The notes under the pieces were generated by a model. It did not search any database. It was not told the DNA's origin and saw nothing but the letters and a program-made list of their open reading frames with translations. From positions 284,196 through 348,195 of the forward strand of contig NZ_LMUE01000009.1 in the NCBI RefSeq assembly GCF_009766065.1: DNA of 64,000 nucleotides. The letters run 5' to 3'. Both the position numbers and the translations under genes were made by a program. This DNA is from Dyella sp. S184 (lineage in GTDB: Bacteria; Pseudomonadota; Gammaproteobacteria; Xanthomonadales; Rhodanobacteraceae). This document shows positions 1-8,548 of this stretch, one piece after another (within the stretch, counting starts at the first letter, position 1; each line of letters starts with the position of its first letter).

Positions 1-1283
1 CGATCGAACAGAACGTAGTAATGGCCAGTATCGAGCAGGTCGAACGAGTAGTCGTAGCTGGTCGACTCCAGCGCGAATAGCTGGCGAAAGTTACTAAGGC
101 AGGTATCCATCGGATCACGCCGCAGGCAGATGATCTTTGCCTGGGGCAGCGCCTGCGCAATGAAGCCTGCATAGAGAAAATTGTGCGGGAGTTTGTCGAT
201 GAAATGGGGCTTGTGGCCGGTCACAGGCCGGGTCCCGGCGAGATAGGCTTCGCCCAGCCGGCGCCAGTCAATATTGGGCACGCAATCGATGGTCTCCGGA
301 TCAAACAGGGCCCGCGTGCGGCTGCCTGACAGCTGCTTGAACGTCACAGGGAAATTATGCAACTCACCAGCCGAATGCACATCAGGGTGGTTGGAAATGA
401 TGCGCTCGACCAGGGTCGTGCCCGAACGCGGCATGCCGATGACGAAGATGGGTTCATCGGTAGGAAAGCCGGCGGCGGCGGTCTCCGGGTTCGGCAGCGC
501 TTGGGTCAGCGCGGCGAACAGGGCCTCCTGGCGCTCGCGTGAATAGTCCCGTCCTACTTTTCCCGCGGCCTTGCCGAGGGCAAGGTGCCCGAATGCCTTG
601 GGATAGTCGGCCAGATCCTCGTATTCCTTGAACAGTGCCAGATGCACGTATATCTGCGCGAGAAGGTTGCCTGCACTCTTCGGCAACAACGACTGCAAGC
701 GCTCCAGATGATTGCTCGTCGCGGTCTGCGTGCGCAGATACGACAACGTCAGGTGGATCTCCCACGACTGTGGTGCCAGATCCAGGCAGGTTTCCATTTC
801 CTGTTCCGCTTCGTCCAGCTTGCCCAGGAACATCAGCGATTTGGCGAGGTGGTTATGAAGGTTGACGCGGGATGGCTCCTGGGCCGCCGCACGCGCGTAA
901 AGAGCCCGTGCACGCTCGTGTTCATTGGCGCGTGCGAGCACGAACCCGAGGGTATCCAGTGTCGTTGCGTCGAGCGGTGACAGGGTCAGGGTCCGATCCA
1001 CGAGAGCCAGTGCAACGGCTTGCTGGTTGACCAGGGAAAGTACCCTCGCAAATTGCGCCGCATACTCGCCTCGCAGAGGATCCAGTGTCACAGCCCTTAG
1101 CAGGTACTTCACTGCAAGCGACATCTCCTTCAGGCCGAGTGCGGCAAGCCCGATCAGGTAATGCAGCCCCGCATGATCGGGAGCCACCGGCAGCAAGGTT
1201 TTCGCCAGATCAAATGCCTGACGATAGTTTCCCTGCTTGTACACCGCGGTGGCCTGGGCAAGGAGCTTGTTTGGATCAGACAT
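1..1283 (-). CDS. TPR-repeat sulfotransferase family protein (3' end beyond window)
   Basis: The visible 427 codons start at an ATG (1281-1283) and run off the left edge without a stop, so the C-terminus is missing. Residues about 1-250 form tandem tetratricopeptide-like helices (repeated A..Y..G...A patterns). From about residue 280 comes a sulfotransferase domain with the 5'-phosphosulfate-binding loop GMPRSGTTLVERI, followed by DKLPHNFLY and the RRDPMDTCLS segment that normally binds the PAPS 3'-phosphate. Family members transfer sulfuryl groups from PAPS to protein tyrosines or other acceptors; the acceptor cannot be told here. It is divergent from the acyl-CoA synthetase at 1465 and looks monocistronic. 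Confidence 0.85.
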   Translation of the reverse strand, partial: MSDPNKLLAQATAVYKQGNYRQAFDLAKTLLPVAPDHAGLHYLIGLAALGLKEMSLAVKYLLRAVTLDPLRGEYAAQFARVLSLVNQQAVALALVDRTLTLSPLDATTLDTLGFVLARANEHERARALYARAAAQEPSRVNLHNHLAKSLMFLGKLDEAEQEMETCLDLAPQSWEIHLTLSYLRTQTATSNHLERLQSLLPKSAGNLLAQIYVHLALFKEYEDLADYPKAFGHLALGKAAGKVGRDYSRERQEALFAALTQALPNPETAAAGFPTDEPIFVIGMPRSGTTLVERIISNHPDVHSAGELHNFPVTFKQLSGSRTRALFDPETIDCVPNIDWRRLGEAYLAGTRPVTGHKPHFIDKLPHNFLYAGFIAQALPQAKIICLRRDPMDTCLSNFRQLFALESTSYDYSFDLLDTGHYYVLFD

Positions 1284-1452
1284 GCAGTGCCTTAGCGTGA
1301 CAGTAGCGACATTAGGTTCTACCTCCACGATATCGCCGTCGGCCGGCCGTTGATAGCATGGGCTGGCATGGCTGGTGCCGCTTGCGCACGGCGTTGACCC
1401 TGCTTCACCTCACACCACTGTCGCATCAACCCACTCTGTCCCTGCACTCCGC

Positions 1453-1464
1453 TATATTCCTCCC
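1453..1464 (+). promoter_or_regulatory. Possible -10 element of a leaderless acyl-CoA synthetase transcript
   Basis: TATATT (1453-1458) ends six bases before the ATG at 1465, and no Shine-Dalgarno sequence precedes that ATG. This spacing would put the transcription start at or next to the A of the start codon. No good -35 match is seen 16-18 bases upstream, so the call is tentative. Confidence 0.3.
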
Positions 1465-3369
1465 ATGGACAAGGCGCTCCTCGAACAGCCCCTGATCATG
1501 GCCTCGGATCGCGTGAAACCCGCGACGACGGCTGCGGATGCCGCGCGACTGCGCGCGCTCACTCCCGAGGCATACTGGCTGGAGATCGCGCAGGAGTTCA
1601 GCTGGGACCGCGCACCGGACATTACCCTCGAAGGCCAGCTCGGCGACTTCCGCTACTTCCCCGGCGCAATGGGCAACGTGAGCGTCAATTGCCTCGATCG
1701 CTGGCCGGCCGAACGGATCGCCCTGCACTACGAGCGCGAAGACGGGCTGAAGGAAACCTGGACGTTCGGTGCACTCACCGATGCCGTCGCCCGCTTCGCC
1801 GCTGCACTTGAGGATCTCGGCGTGAGCAAGGGCGATCGCGTTGCCGTGTACGCCAGCAACGTACCCGAGTCGTTCATCGCCATCCACGCGTGCTACCGGA
1901 TCGGCGCGATCTATTCGGTGATCTTCGCCGGTTTCAGCGCATCGGCCGTGCGCGACCGCCTCAAGGATGCGCAGCCCAAAGTCATTGTCTGCACCGACGC
2001 CACGCTGCGCCGTGGCCGCACTGTGCCACTCAAGGCCACGCTCGACGAGGCGCTGAAAGGACTGCCCATTCCGCACATCGTCGTTGCACGGCGGGTCGAC
2101 AGGAATTACCTCTTGCGCGAAGGCGAGCGAGATTTCGCCGAGCTGCTGGCAAGCACCACACGCCGCGCTGCGCCCGTATCGCTCGAGGCCAACGATCCGG
2201 GCTTCATCATCTACACGTCGGGCACGACGTCGAAGCCGAAGGGCCTCGTGCACGCGGGCATCGGTTTCATGGTCGGCACCTATGCGAACGTGAAGTGGTC
2301 GCTGAACCTCGACGCCGACGACGTGTACTGGTGCACGGCGGACGTGGGCTGGCTCACATTCCCGATCTTCGCACTCGTCGGGGGTCTTGCGCACGGTGCC
2401 ACGCATGTCATCTACGAGGGCAGCCTCGACACGCCGACGCTGGCGCGCACCTACGAACTCATTGCGACTTACGGCGTCAACAAGCTCTTCACCGCGCCTA
2501 CCGCACTGCGGATGATGCGCCGCGCGGGCGATGACCTGCTGAATATCCACGACACCAGCAAGCTCGCGCTGGTGTCGCTGGTCGGCGAGCCGCTCGATCC
2601 CGATACCTGGTTCTGGACGCGCGACAAGCTCGGTCGCGGCACGTTGTTCGTCAACAACACCTACGGACAGACCGAGACCGGCACTGCGTGGTCGAGCAGC
2701 ATGGTTGGCGCCACGCCGGCGCGCCCGGGCAGCTGTGGGCACCCACTCCCGGGCTACGTGGCACATGTGCTGCGCGAGGACGGTACCGAGGCCGCGCCCG
2801 GCGAGAGCGGCGCGCTCACGCTGGCCGCGCCATTCCCATGCCTGGCGCGAACCGTGTGGGGCGATCACCAGCGCTACGTGAATACCTACCTCGCACAATT
2901 TCCCGGCCATTACGTAGCCTCGGACGCAGCGCTGTTCGATGCGGACGGCCAGCTGTGGGTCACCGGTCGTCTCGACGATGTCATCAACGTGGCGGGCCAT
3001 CGGCTCGGCACGATGGAGCTTGAGGCCGCACTGCTCACGCATGCCGCAGTCTCCGAAGCAGCCGTCGTCACCCAGCCCGACGAGGTGAAGGGCGTGGTCC
3101 CGGTGGCGTTCGTCGTACCCCGTGCGGGACACACGGATAGCGCCGAACTCCGCGCGACACTCAGCCAGGCTGTCGTCGATGCGGTCGGCGCGATCGCGCG
3201 CCCGGCGCGCGTGGTGGTGGTGGCCACGGTCCCGCGCACACGCAGCGGCAAGATCATGCGTCGCGTGCTGCGCGATCTGGTGGTCACGGGCAAGACATCA
3301 GGCGACCTGACCAGCCTCGAGAATCCGGACGCGATCGACGTGGTGCTGAACAAGCTCGCCGAGCCGTGA
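1465..3369 (+). CDS. Acetyl-CoA synthetase-like AMP-forming acyl-CoA synthetase
   Basis: This 634-residue protein belongs to the ANL superfamily and activates a carboxylic acid to an acyl-adenylate and then an acyl-CoA. The ATP-binding P-loop is YTSGTTSKPKGL (about residues 251-262), the adenylate motif is YGQTETG (400-406), and the C-terminal lid has the catalytic lysine in RSGKIMRR (K596). An Acs-type N-terminal domain (EISWDR/FSWDR-like region, then WTFGALTDAV) is present. In true acetyl-CoA synthetases the third motif reads YWQTETG, where Trp limits the pocket to acetate; here that residue is Gly401, so a longer acid such as propionate or butyrate is more likely. An in-frame ATG further upstream would add 30 low-complexity residues and is not preferred; ATG 1498 is another option. 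Confidence 0.85.
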   Translation: MDKALLEQPLIMASDRVKPATTAADAARLRALTPEAYWLEIAQEFSWDRAPDITLEGQLGDFRYFPGAMGNVSVNCLDRWPAERIALHYEREDGLKETWTFGALTDAVARFAAALEDLGVSKGDRVAVYASNVPESFIAIHACYRIGAIYSVIFAGFSASAVRDRLKDAQPKVIVCTDATLRRGRTVPLKATLDEALKGLPIPHIVVARRVDRNYLLREGERDFAELLASTTRRAAPVSLEANDPGFIIYTSGTTSKPKGLVHAGIGFMVGTYANVKWSLNLDADDVYWCTADVGWLTFPIFALVGGLAHGATHVIYEGSLDTPTLARTYELIATYGVNKLFTAPTALRMMRRAGDDLLNIHDTSKLALVSLVGEPLDPDTWFWTRDKLGRGTLFVNNTYGQTETGTAWSSSMVGATPARPGSCGHPLPGYVAHVLREDGTEAAPGESGALTLAAPFPCLARTVWGDHQRYVNTYLAQFPGHYVASDAALFDADGQLWVTGRLDDVINVAGHRLGTMELEAALLTHAAVSEAAVVTQPDEVKGVVPVAFVVPRAGHTDSAELRATLSQAVVDAVGAIARPARVVVVATVPRTRSGKIMRRVLRDLVVTGKTSGDLTSLENPDAIDVVLNKLAEP

Positions 3370-3414
3370 GGCGAATACCGGAGTCAAGTGATCGTCAGCA
3401 TGATGACCGGAACT

Positions 3415-4206
3415 TCAAGGACCCATCGCTGCCTGGGTATCCAGCATGGGTTGCTGTGACACCTGCACGGCTCCATGCACGGGTTGATCGATATCGAGGA
3501 TAAGCCCCGCTGCGATCAACAGAAGCACGAACAGCATCGTGCTGGCCCAGCGCGCGTGGCCCTTCTCATAACCCACGAGGAAGGCAACGAATAAGGTATA
3601 GATGAGCAGCACCACCAGGACCCGCGTCGGGATATGCGCGGCGCGTGCCGCCTTGCGCGATGCGGCCAGATCGAACATGTCGTTGGTGGCCGATACGACC
3701 AAAGCCGCCAACGGCGTCGTGCGAATCGGCTCGATGCCACGGCTCATCGTCTGCCAGAACCGGTTCTGCAATATCGTGGCACGCGCGTAGCTGGCATCCT
3801 CCGCTCGTTCCGTTGGCGCGCTGCCGTAGACGATGCGCTCGGCCACATAGGCTCGCAGCAGAGGATCCAGTTCGCTGCGCACATTGGCGTCCAGCAATTG
3901 CACCCGCAACGCCGTGGTGCCGATCGCATTGGCCTCGGCAACGACCAATTCCCGGCGGGTGTCATACCGGCTGAGGCTTATCGAGAAAGTGAAACCAACG
4001 AGTAATGCCAGCAGGCCAAGCACACTGGTCAGGGTGAAGCCGTCTTCGGCCTCGCGCGCGCCACTGCGGTTTTTCCGCCGACGCATCCAATAGCCGAATT
4101 CACGTGCGACGACCAGACAAAGCAGTATCCCTAGGGCGAGCAGCCAGGCGATGCCGTCGATGTCATTCGTGAAACCGGAAAACATAGGCCCGCTCCCGGC
4201 AAGCAA
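3415..4206 (-). CDS. DUF4239/bestrophin-like membrane protein
   Basis: This 263-residue inner-membrane protein has two N-terminal hydrophobic segments (about 17-37 and 61-82), a soluble middle with conserved EANAIGTTALR and LLRAYVAERI stretches, and two C-terminal hydrophobic segments (about 196-215 and 222-242). The EANAIGT block followed by a helical soluble region and paired C-terminal membrane helices is the pattern of the DUF4239 (bestrophin-like) family, whose biochemical role is not established. ATG at 4206 is used; a second ATG (M8) is possible. It lies convergent to the acyl-CoA synthetase and has no obvious operon partner. Confidence 0.7.
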   Translation of the reverse strand: MLAGSGPMFSGFTNDIDGIAWLLALGILLCLVVAREFGYWMRRRKNRSGAREAEDGFTLTSVLGLLALLVGFTFSISLSRYDTRRELVVAEANAIGTTALRVQLLDANVRSELDPLLRAYVAERIVYGSAPTERAEDASYARATILQNRFWQTMSRGIEPIRTTPLAALVVSATNDMFDLAASRKAARAAHIPTRVLVVLLIYTLFVAFLVGYEKGHARWASTMLFVLLLIAAGLILDIDQPVHGAVQVSQQPMLDTQAAMGP

Positions 4207-4264
4207 CGGCTTGCAGCACAGTCACATGATATACGGTGGCACGCAGTACAGCCGACAGCCAGAC

Positions 4265-4942
4265 CTATGCCCGGCACAGCGACCAGAAATCGATGTCGCG
4301 GCGGTGACGGTAGCCGACTTGTTCGTACAACAGCTTCGCGCGGTGGTTCTGGTGGCTCACATGCAGGAACGGCGTGCGACCGCGCTCCAGATTGTCGTTC
4401 GACAACAGGGCCAGCAGGCGACGAGCGTAACCGCGAGCGCTGAAGTCGGGATGCGTGCAGACGGCACTGATTTCCTGGTACGCATCCATGCCCAGACGCT
4501 CGCCGATGATCGCTGCGAGCCGGCCATCCTGATAGATCCCGAAATAGCGGCCGAGCTCCATCGTGCGCGGGCGGAAATAATGCGGGTACACCAGTGCGGT
4601 CAGTGCCAGCACATCCTCGCGGTGCGCCGCGGACAACCTGATTACCTCCGGCCCATCGATCACTGGTATCGGCATCGTGCAGATCATCTGCGCCAGTGGG
4701 CCATAGGCATTGAGAACCCATCCACTCGTCACCTTCGGCACCACGCCGAGCAGGTACAAGGCCTCACCCGGCTCCACCAAGTACTCGATCGCTTCGGTCG
4801 CGTCCACATCCGCGCTTGCCACGCCAAGGAAAGGCGCGAACTCAGCCGGATAGCGTGCCGCACCATCCTTACGCAACGCCAGCGCCCGATGCCGAGTGCA
4901 TAGCGAAGTCCAGAATGGATTGTCGAGTTCCGGAACGATCAT
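4265..4942 (-). CDS. GNAT family N-acetyltransferase (FR47-like)
   Basis: The 225-residue protein starting at ATG 4942 (MIVPELDNPFWTSL) is chosen over a longer in-frame reading that begins at 5206, because residues upstream of MIVPELD look non-coding and overlap the regulatory region of the divergent gene at 5205. The C-terminal half carries the GNAT acetyl-CoA fold: beta-4 EISAVCTHPDFSARGYARRL with the pyrophosphate loop R-x-x-G-x-A, then FLHVSHQNHRAKLLYEQVGY, ending FWSLCRA. This is the FR47 branch, which acetylates small amines or amino acids; the substrate is unknown. A decayed copy of the last 45 codons lies at 6106-6243, on the other side of the gene at 5205. Confidence 0.8.
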   Translation of the reverse strand: MIVPELDNPFWTSLCTRHRALALRKDGAARYPAEFAPFLGVASADVDATEAIEYLVEPGEALYLLGVVPKVTSGWVLNAYGPLAQMICTMPIPVIDGPEVIRLSAAHREDVLALTALVYPHYFRPRTMELGRYFGIYQDGRLAAIIGERLGMDAYQEISAVCTHPDFSARGYARRLLALLSNDNLERGRTPFLHVSHQNHRAKLLYEQVGYRHRRDIDFWSLCRA

Positions 4943-5204
4943 TCCGCGATACCGCCTAGTCTGCCGTTGGCGGAAGAGATTGCCATAGATGGCGTCGGCT
5001 GCGCGCGATATATGGCGCCCAACCTGCGTCACAGGTTGGCTGCATCGGGATGACGTGATCGAGCCGTATCGGACGTACCATCCACGAGAGGAAAGTTTCA
5101 TCGCGAACAAGTTGCCTGGCGCACGCCTATCACGGATAACTACTTGCACCGCCATCTTCCGTCCAGAGTTCACGCTCCACCCAAACAACGTAGAGAGGCA
5201 CGGC

Positions 5205-6092
5205 ATGAATACATCAACCCGACCTGGTCACGCCCTGTTGGGGCCGCCCGCGCTTTTTGCTGAGAACCTGGCCAAGGGAGCCGGTACTCCCAGCATGAGT
5301 CTGGGTCATGTACTGCTTGCGCTGGTTATGATCGCTCTCGGAATACGTGGTCTCGTCTACGGCGATTTCGCGTCGGTGTGGCAACGCATTCCCATCGAGC
5401 ATCTGCTGGCGCGGCAGTTCTTCGTGTATGCCTGCGCAGTGATCGAGCTGGCGACCGGCCTCGGCCTACTGGTGAAACGCATGGTCGGGTTTTCGTCCGG
5501 CATCCTGTTCATCTATCTGCTGCTCTGGGCGGTGCTGCTGAAGCTCCCCGCCGTGGTGTTCGTGCCGACGATGGAAGCCACCTGGCTGGGTTTCGGCGAG
5601 ATCGCCGTCATCCTGGCAGGAGGATGGATCGTGTTTGCTGTCCATGCCGGTTCATGGGCAAGGAGTCATGTGGGCCTCGTCACTGGCATGCGCGGCGTGC
5701 GCTGGGCGCGGCTTCTGTTCGCCCTCTCACTGCCGACGATCGGGCTTTCGCACTTCGTGTATGCCAAGGAAACCGCCAGCTTCATACCTGCATGGCTTCC
5801 CTGGCACTTGGGCTGGGCTTACCTGACCGGAGCCGGCAGCCTCGCCACCAGCCTGGGTGTGCTGTTCGCGATCTGGCCACGCCTGGCGGTGACACTGGAG
5901 GCGGCCATGTTGAGCGTGATCACCCTGCTGGTCTGGCTGCCCGGCGTCATCACTGCGCCGGGGAATGATTCCGTGACGCCATTCCTGATGTCTACCGCGA
6001 TTGCCTGCGGCGCCTGGGCGATGGCCGACTCGTACCGCGGAGTTGGCTGGCTTTGGGCATCAGCTTCGCGCGAAGACCATACGGCGGGATAA
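5205..6092 (+). CDS. Multi-pass membrane protein, DoxX-like
   Basis: The protein is 295 residues long, starting at the ATG at 5205, which has GAGAGG about eight bases upstream. It contains about eight hydrophobic segments, arranged as two DoxX-like four-helix units (LGHVLLALVMIALGIRGLVY opens the first; ARLLFALSLPTIGLSHFVYA opens the second). The second unit has the G-x-x-H-F-x-Y pattern common in DoxX-type proteins. No enzymatic residues are recognised and the function is unknown. It is divergent from the GNAT gene, and its 3' end runs into the antisense remnant of a second GNAT copy. An alternative start 72 codons upstream is unlikely since it lacks a ribosome-binding site and membrane character. 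Confidence 0.7.
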   Translation: MNTSTRPGHALLGPPALFAENLAKGAGTPSMSLGHVLLALVMIALGIRGLVYGDFASVWQRIPIEHLLARQFFVYACAVIELATGLGLLVKRMVGFSSGILFIYLLLWAVLLKLPAVVFVPTMEATWLGFGEIAVILAGGWIVFAVHAGSWARSHVGLVTGMRGVRWARLLFALSLPTIGLSHFVYAKETASFIPAWLPWHLGWAYLTGAGSLATSLGVLFAIWPRLAVTLEAAMLSVITLLVWLPGVITAPGNDSVTPFLMSTAIACGAWAMADSYRGVGWLWASASREDHTAG

Positions 6093-6105
6093 CTGACTCG
6101 ATTGG

Positions 6106-6243
6106 AGAAGCCAATGCTCGGCAGAGTGACCAGAACGCGATCTCGCGGCGATGGCGATAGCCGATCTGCTCGTACAACAATTTCGCGAGGTGGTTCTACC
6201 AGCTGATGTGCAAGAAAGGCATGCGGTCGCGTTCGAGCTGTTT
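6106..6243 (-). pseudogene. Remnant of a GNAT acetyltransferase (last ~45 codons)
   Basis: Read on the minus strand this segment encodes LERDRMPFLHISW, a TAG stop, then NHLAKLLYEQIGYRHRRE and FWSLCRA. It matches the C-terminus of the intact GNAT at 4265 almost residue for residue (LERGRTPFLHVSH, NHRAKLLYEQVGYRHRRD, FWSLCRA). The in-frame TAG falls where the intact copy has a glutamine codon, and the homology stops upstream, so nothing functional remains. The two copies flank the DoxX-like gene. Confidence 0.75.
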
Positions 6244-6381
6244 TTCCCCCTTGGAAGGCATCCGCATGAATGTGAAAAGTGCAGCACACTCCATGGAACA
6301 CGAGCGCCTTTCGTGGTTCTTTGCAACTCGCTCATCATGAGCGTTGACGCCTGACCGACCGTACGGGAACCGCGTCAGTAA

Positions 6382-6582
6382 CTTGCGCCGGCACGGGCGT
6401 TGCTGGCCGCTACGGCCGTCGAAACGAAGATCCTGCGCCAGCAGGACCAGTTCGGCCAGCTGATGGCCGGTCTCGACGCCGACATCATCGCGGTACAAGG
6501 CGATCCGACAATCCACATCAGCGCCATCGAACACGTGCCGTTCGTGATGAAGGGCGGCGTGATCTACAAGCAGCCGGAGTGA
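6382..6582 (+). pseudogene. C-terminal fragment of an imidazolonepropionase-like amidohydrolase
   Basis: This frame opens directly after a TAA (6379-6381) and encodes LLAATAVETKILRQQDQFGQ, then LMAGLDADIIAVQGDP and FVMKGGVIYKQPE. That is the standard C-terminal end of metal-dependent amidohydrolases of the imidazolonepropionase-like group (AAT...A..LG, G..AD..A..GDP, V..V.K.G..Y). The whole TIM barrel with the metal ligands is missing. It differs from the C-terminus of the intact amidohydrolase at 6920, so it is not a simple tandem copy of that gene. It is probably the tail of a deleted gene. Confidence 0.7.
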
Positions 6583-6782
6583 ACGCCAGCAGGGGATGTG
6601 GACATACCCACGCGATCAATGCCAGCCTGTCTAAACGAAGTTGAAAATCCAGGATGGGTGACGTACTCAAGAATTTCGGCAATCACAAACGTACAAAAGC
6701 CAACGCAGAATTTGGTAGTCGGCTTTTCATTCCAGAACTTATTGGACGCTTTTTGTGCTGCTGTCGACTGCGGCTCTGTCAT
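6564..6782 (-). CDS. Possible small membrane protein, unrecognised
   Basis: An ATG at 6782 opens a 72-residue frame beginning MTEPQSTAAQKASNKFW with one hydrophobic stretch (FCVGFCTFVIAEILEYV). The only upstream purine-rich motif (AGGG, about seven bases away) is weak. The base composition here is lower in GC than the neighbours. It overlaps the 3' end of the amidohydrolase fragment by 19 bases. This may be a spurious frame in decaying DNA. Confidence 0.25.
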   Translation of the reverse strand: MTEPQSTAAQKASNKFWNEKPTTKFCVGFCTFVIAEILEYVTHPGFSTSFRQAGIDRVGMSTSPAGVHSGCL

Positions 6783-6919
6783 CGTAGCCCTAGGATTCTG
6801 CGAACAATTCCCTGCGCACTTGATCGTGGACGCCATGTTGGTTCGAGCCTGAGCGTTGGATGTCGGACGCCGTCCCGTCGGAATCGTTACATTCACCCAA
6901 CGCATGATTCGACGAAACC

Positions 6920-8248
6920 TCAGCTGCCGTCCTTCTGGTAGATCCGGCCATTCTTGATCACGTACGCGATTTTTTCGGTGTTGTGGATATCGCGTGTCGG
7001 ATCGGCTGTAAGCACGACCAGGTCGGCGCGCTTGCCGGAGCTGATCGTACCGCGTTGCGTCGATTGCCCCATCGCGGCCGCACTGATTTGCGTGGCGGCG
7101 TGGATCGCCTCGAGCGGCGTGAAACCGCAATGCTCGACCAGCAGCGCCATTTCCGTGTGCACTAGAGGTAACGCATGAAGATCTGGTCCCTGAGGATCGG
7201 TTGGAAGCCCCGAACTGTCCGTGCCGACGTCGATCAGTACGCCCTGCTGGTGCGCCAGTCTGGTTACCGCATAGCTCCACGGCATGATGCCGGCACCCAC
7301 ACTTTTGGAATCATGTTGCGCTTCCTGCTCGAACGGGAGCAGCGTGGCATCGAGTATCGTGCCGTGCTGCTTCATCGCCTTGAACAGCGCGAGGATCTGC
7401 GGCGCGTCCGGCCGAATGTGTGCGAAATCGCCCATGGCGCGCACCCCATAGTCGTCCGGCACCTTCGGTGCCGCCTCCCAGACCAGATACGGACTGTGCG
7501 AAATGGTGTCTACGCCGGCGTCCACTGCATCGCTCGGCGTGGCCGGGAAAATCGTCGCGTGAGTCCATACGCGCAGGCCTTGGCGATGCGCTTCCACGGT
7601 GATCTTCGTGACCAGGTTTGCAGGCAAATTGGCATACAGCTTGAGCGCGGTCGCTCCGGTGCCCTTGGCTTCGGCGACGGCAAGCGGGATGTCAGTGGTT
7701 TGGGTGATCGCCTGCATCCATGGCGCAAAGCCCAGCGGCTCGCCTGCGGAAGCTTCCTGCGCGCGCACGTCCTCGACAAAGAACGTGGGGCCGGCCATCA
7801 GCGCCACGTAATAAATGTCCGGTGACTCCAGCGCATCCGAGTTCGCTTCCCCGGCGAGATAGCCAATCAGGCGATCGTCGCCTGCCATGTCGCGAATGGC
7901 GGTGACGCCACCACGCAGGAGTGCCTGCAAATGCGGCTGGTAGTGCGCGAAATCCGGCTCGGCACCGGTGAGATGCACGTGCGCATCGATCAGGCCCGGG
8001 ATCACATAGCGTCCGCTCAGGTCTTCCACGCGCGCCGCCTTTGGTGCCGGGCGGCTACCGTCCGGATAGATCGCCGCAATGCGCTCGCCCTCGATCGCGA
8101 TGGTCATGTTCGCCTGCGCCGGCGTGCCGGTGCCATCGATGACCGTGGCGTGGGTCAGTAGCAAAGACGGTTCGGCGGCAAGCACCGAAGTAGCCAGCGT
8201 AGACAACACCAATAGCGCCATGCGCTTCATCAAGATGCTTGCGGACAT
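6920..8248 (-). CDS. Secreted metal-dependent amidohydrolase
   Basis: The start is the ATG at 8248, preceded nine bases upstream by AGGAG. Residues 1-24 are a signal peptide (MKRMALLVLSTLATSVLAA), so the enzyme acts in the periplasm or outside. The TIM-barrel amidohydrolase motifs appear in order: metal-binding HVHL after GLIDA (about 90), GGVTAIRDMAG, the bridging-lysine region ALKLYAN, WTHATIFP, TISHSPYLVW, and the catalytic aspartate in DVGTDSSG. The C-terminal sandwich domain ends with GKRADLVVLTADPTRDI. This is the imidazolonepropionase/prolidase-like secreted branch, which hydrolyses cyclic amides or dipeptide-like substrates; the substrate is unknown. At 442 residues it is full length. 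Confidence 0.85.
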   Translation of the reverse strand: MSASILMKRMALLVLSTLATSVLAAEPSLLLTHATVIDGTGTPAQANMTIAIEGERIAAIYPDGSRPAPKAARVEDLSGRYVIPGLIDAHVHLTGAEPDFAHYQPHLQALLRGGVTAIRDMAGDDRLIGYLAGEANSDALESPDIYYVALMAGPTFFVEDVRAQEASAGEPLGFAPWMQAITQTTDIPLAVAEAKGTGATALKLYANLPANLVTKITVEAHRQGLRVWTHATIFPATPSDAVDAGVDTISHSPYLVWEAAPKVPDDYGVRAMGDFAHIRPDAPQILALFKAMKQHGTILDATLLPFEQEAQHDSKSVGAGIMPWSYAVTRLAHQQGVLIDVGTDSSGLPTDPQGPDLHALPLVHTEMALLVEHCGFTPLEAIHAATQISAAAMGQSTQRGTISSGKRADLVVLTADPTRDIHNTEKIAYVIKNGRIYQKDGS

Positions 8249-8484
8249 TTCTTGTTTCTCCTCTGTGTGGCTCAGGCGATCTGAAATCTGGATCAGAGAG
8301 CAGTCTCAGAAAAAGTGCAACCTGGTCACTGTCCAGCGCACCAGTAACGCGAAATAGCCGGAGATGTGACTCCAGAGATCCCCATATCGGATGAGCGGCC
8401 TCATTACGCCCGTGGCAACCAGGCGCCTGCTCGGCGTTCATGCCAGAAAACCCCGGACCTCTCGCCTGGTCACACGCGTCAATA

Positions 8485-8500
8485 GCAACCTTATGGTTGC
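8485..8500. promoter_or_regulatory. ArsR-type operator, perfect copy
   Basis: GCAACC-TTAT-GGTTGC is a perfect inverted repeat with 6-base arms and a 4-base spacer, 48 bases upstream of the SRPBCC start codon. A second, one-mismatch copy lies at 8531. The pair is the natural target of the ArsR protein encoded at the end of this operon (8982). Possible -35/-10 hexamers TTTTCA (8503-8508) and TTATAT (8525-8530) lie between the two copies. Confidence 0.55.
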
Positions 8501-8530
8501 ATTTTTCATCATGCAGGCCCAAGCTTATAT

Positions 8531-8546
8531 GCAACCAAGAGGTAGC
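8531..8546. promoter_or_regulatory. ArsR-type operator, second copy overlapping the ribosome-binding site
   Basis: GCAACC-AAGA-GGTAGC repeats the operator at 8485 with the same arm and spacer lengths and one mismatch. It contains the AAGAGG Shine-Dalgarno sequence of the SRPBCC gene and ends two bases before its ATG. Binding here would block transcription or translation initiation directly. The centres of the two copies are 46 bases apart. Confidence 0.5.
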
Positions 8547-8548
8547 AT

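Noticed and set aside
1426-3132. Long minus-strand open frame opposite the acyl-CoA synthetase
   Set aside because: Composition (Arg, His and Gly rich, no domains) is that of an antisense shadow of a high-GC gene.
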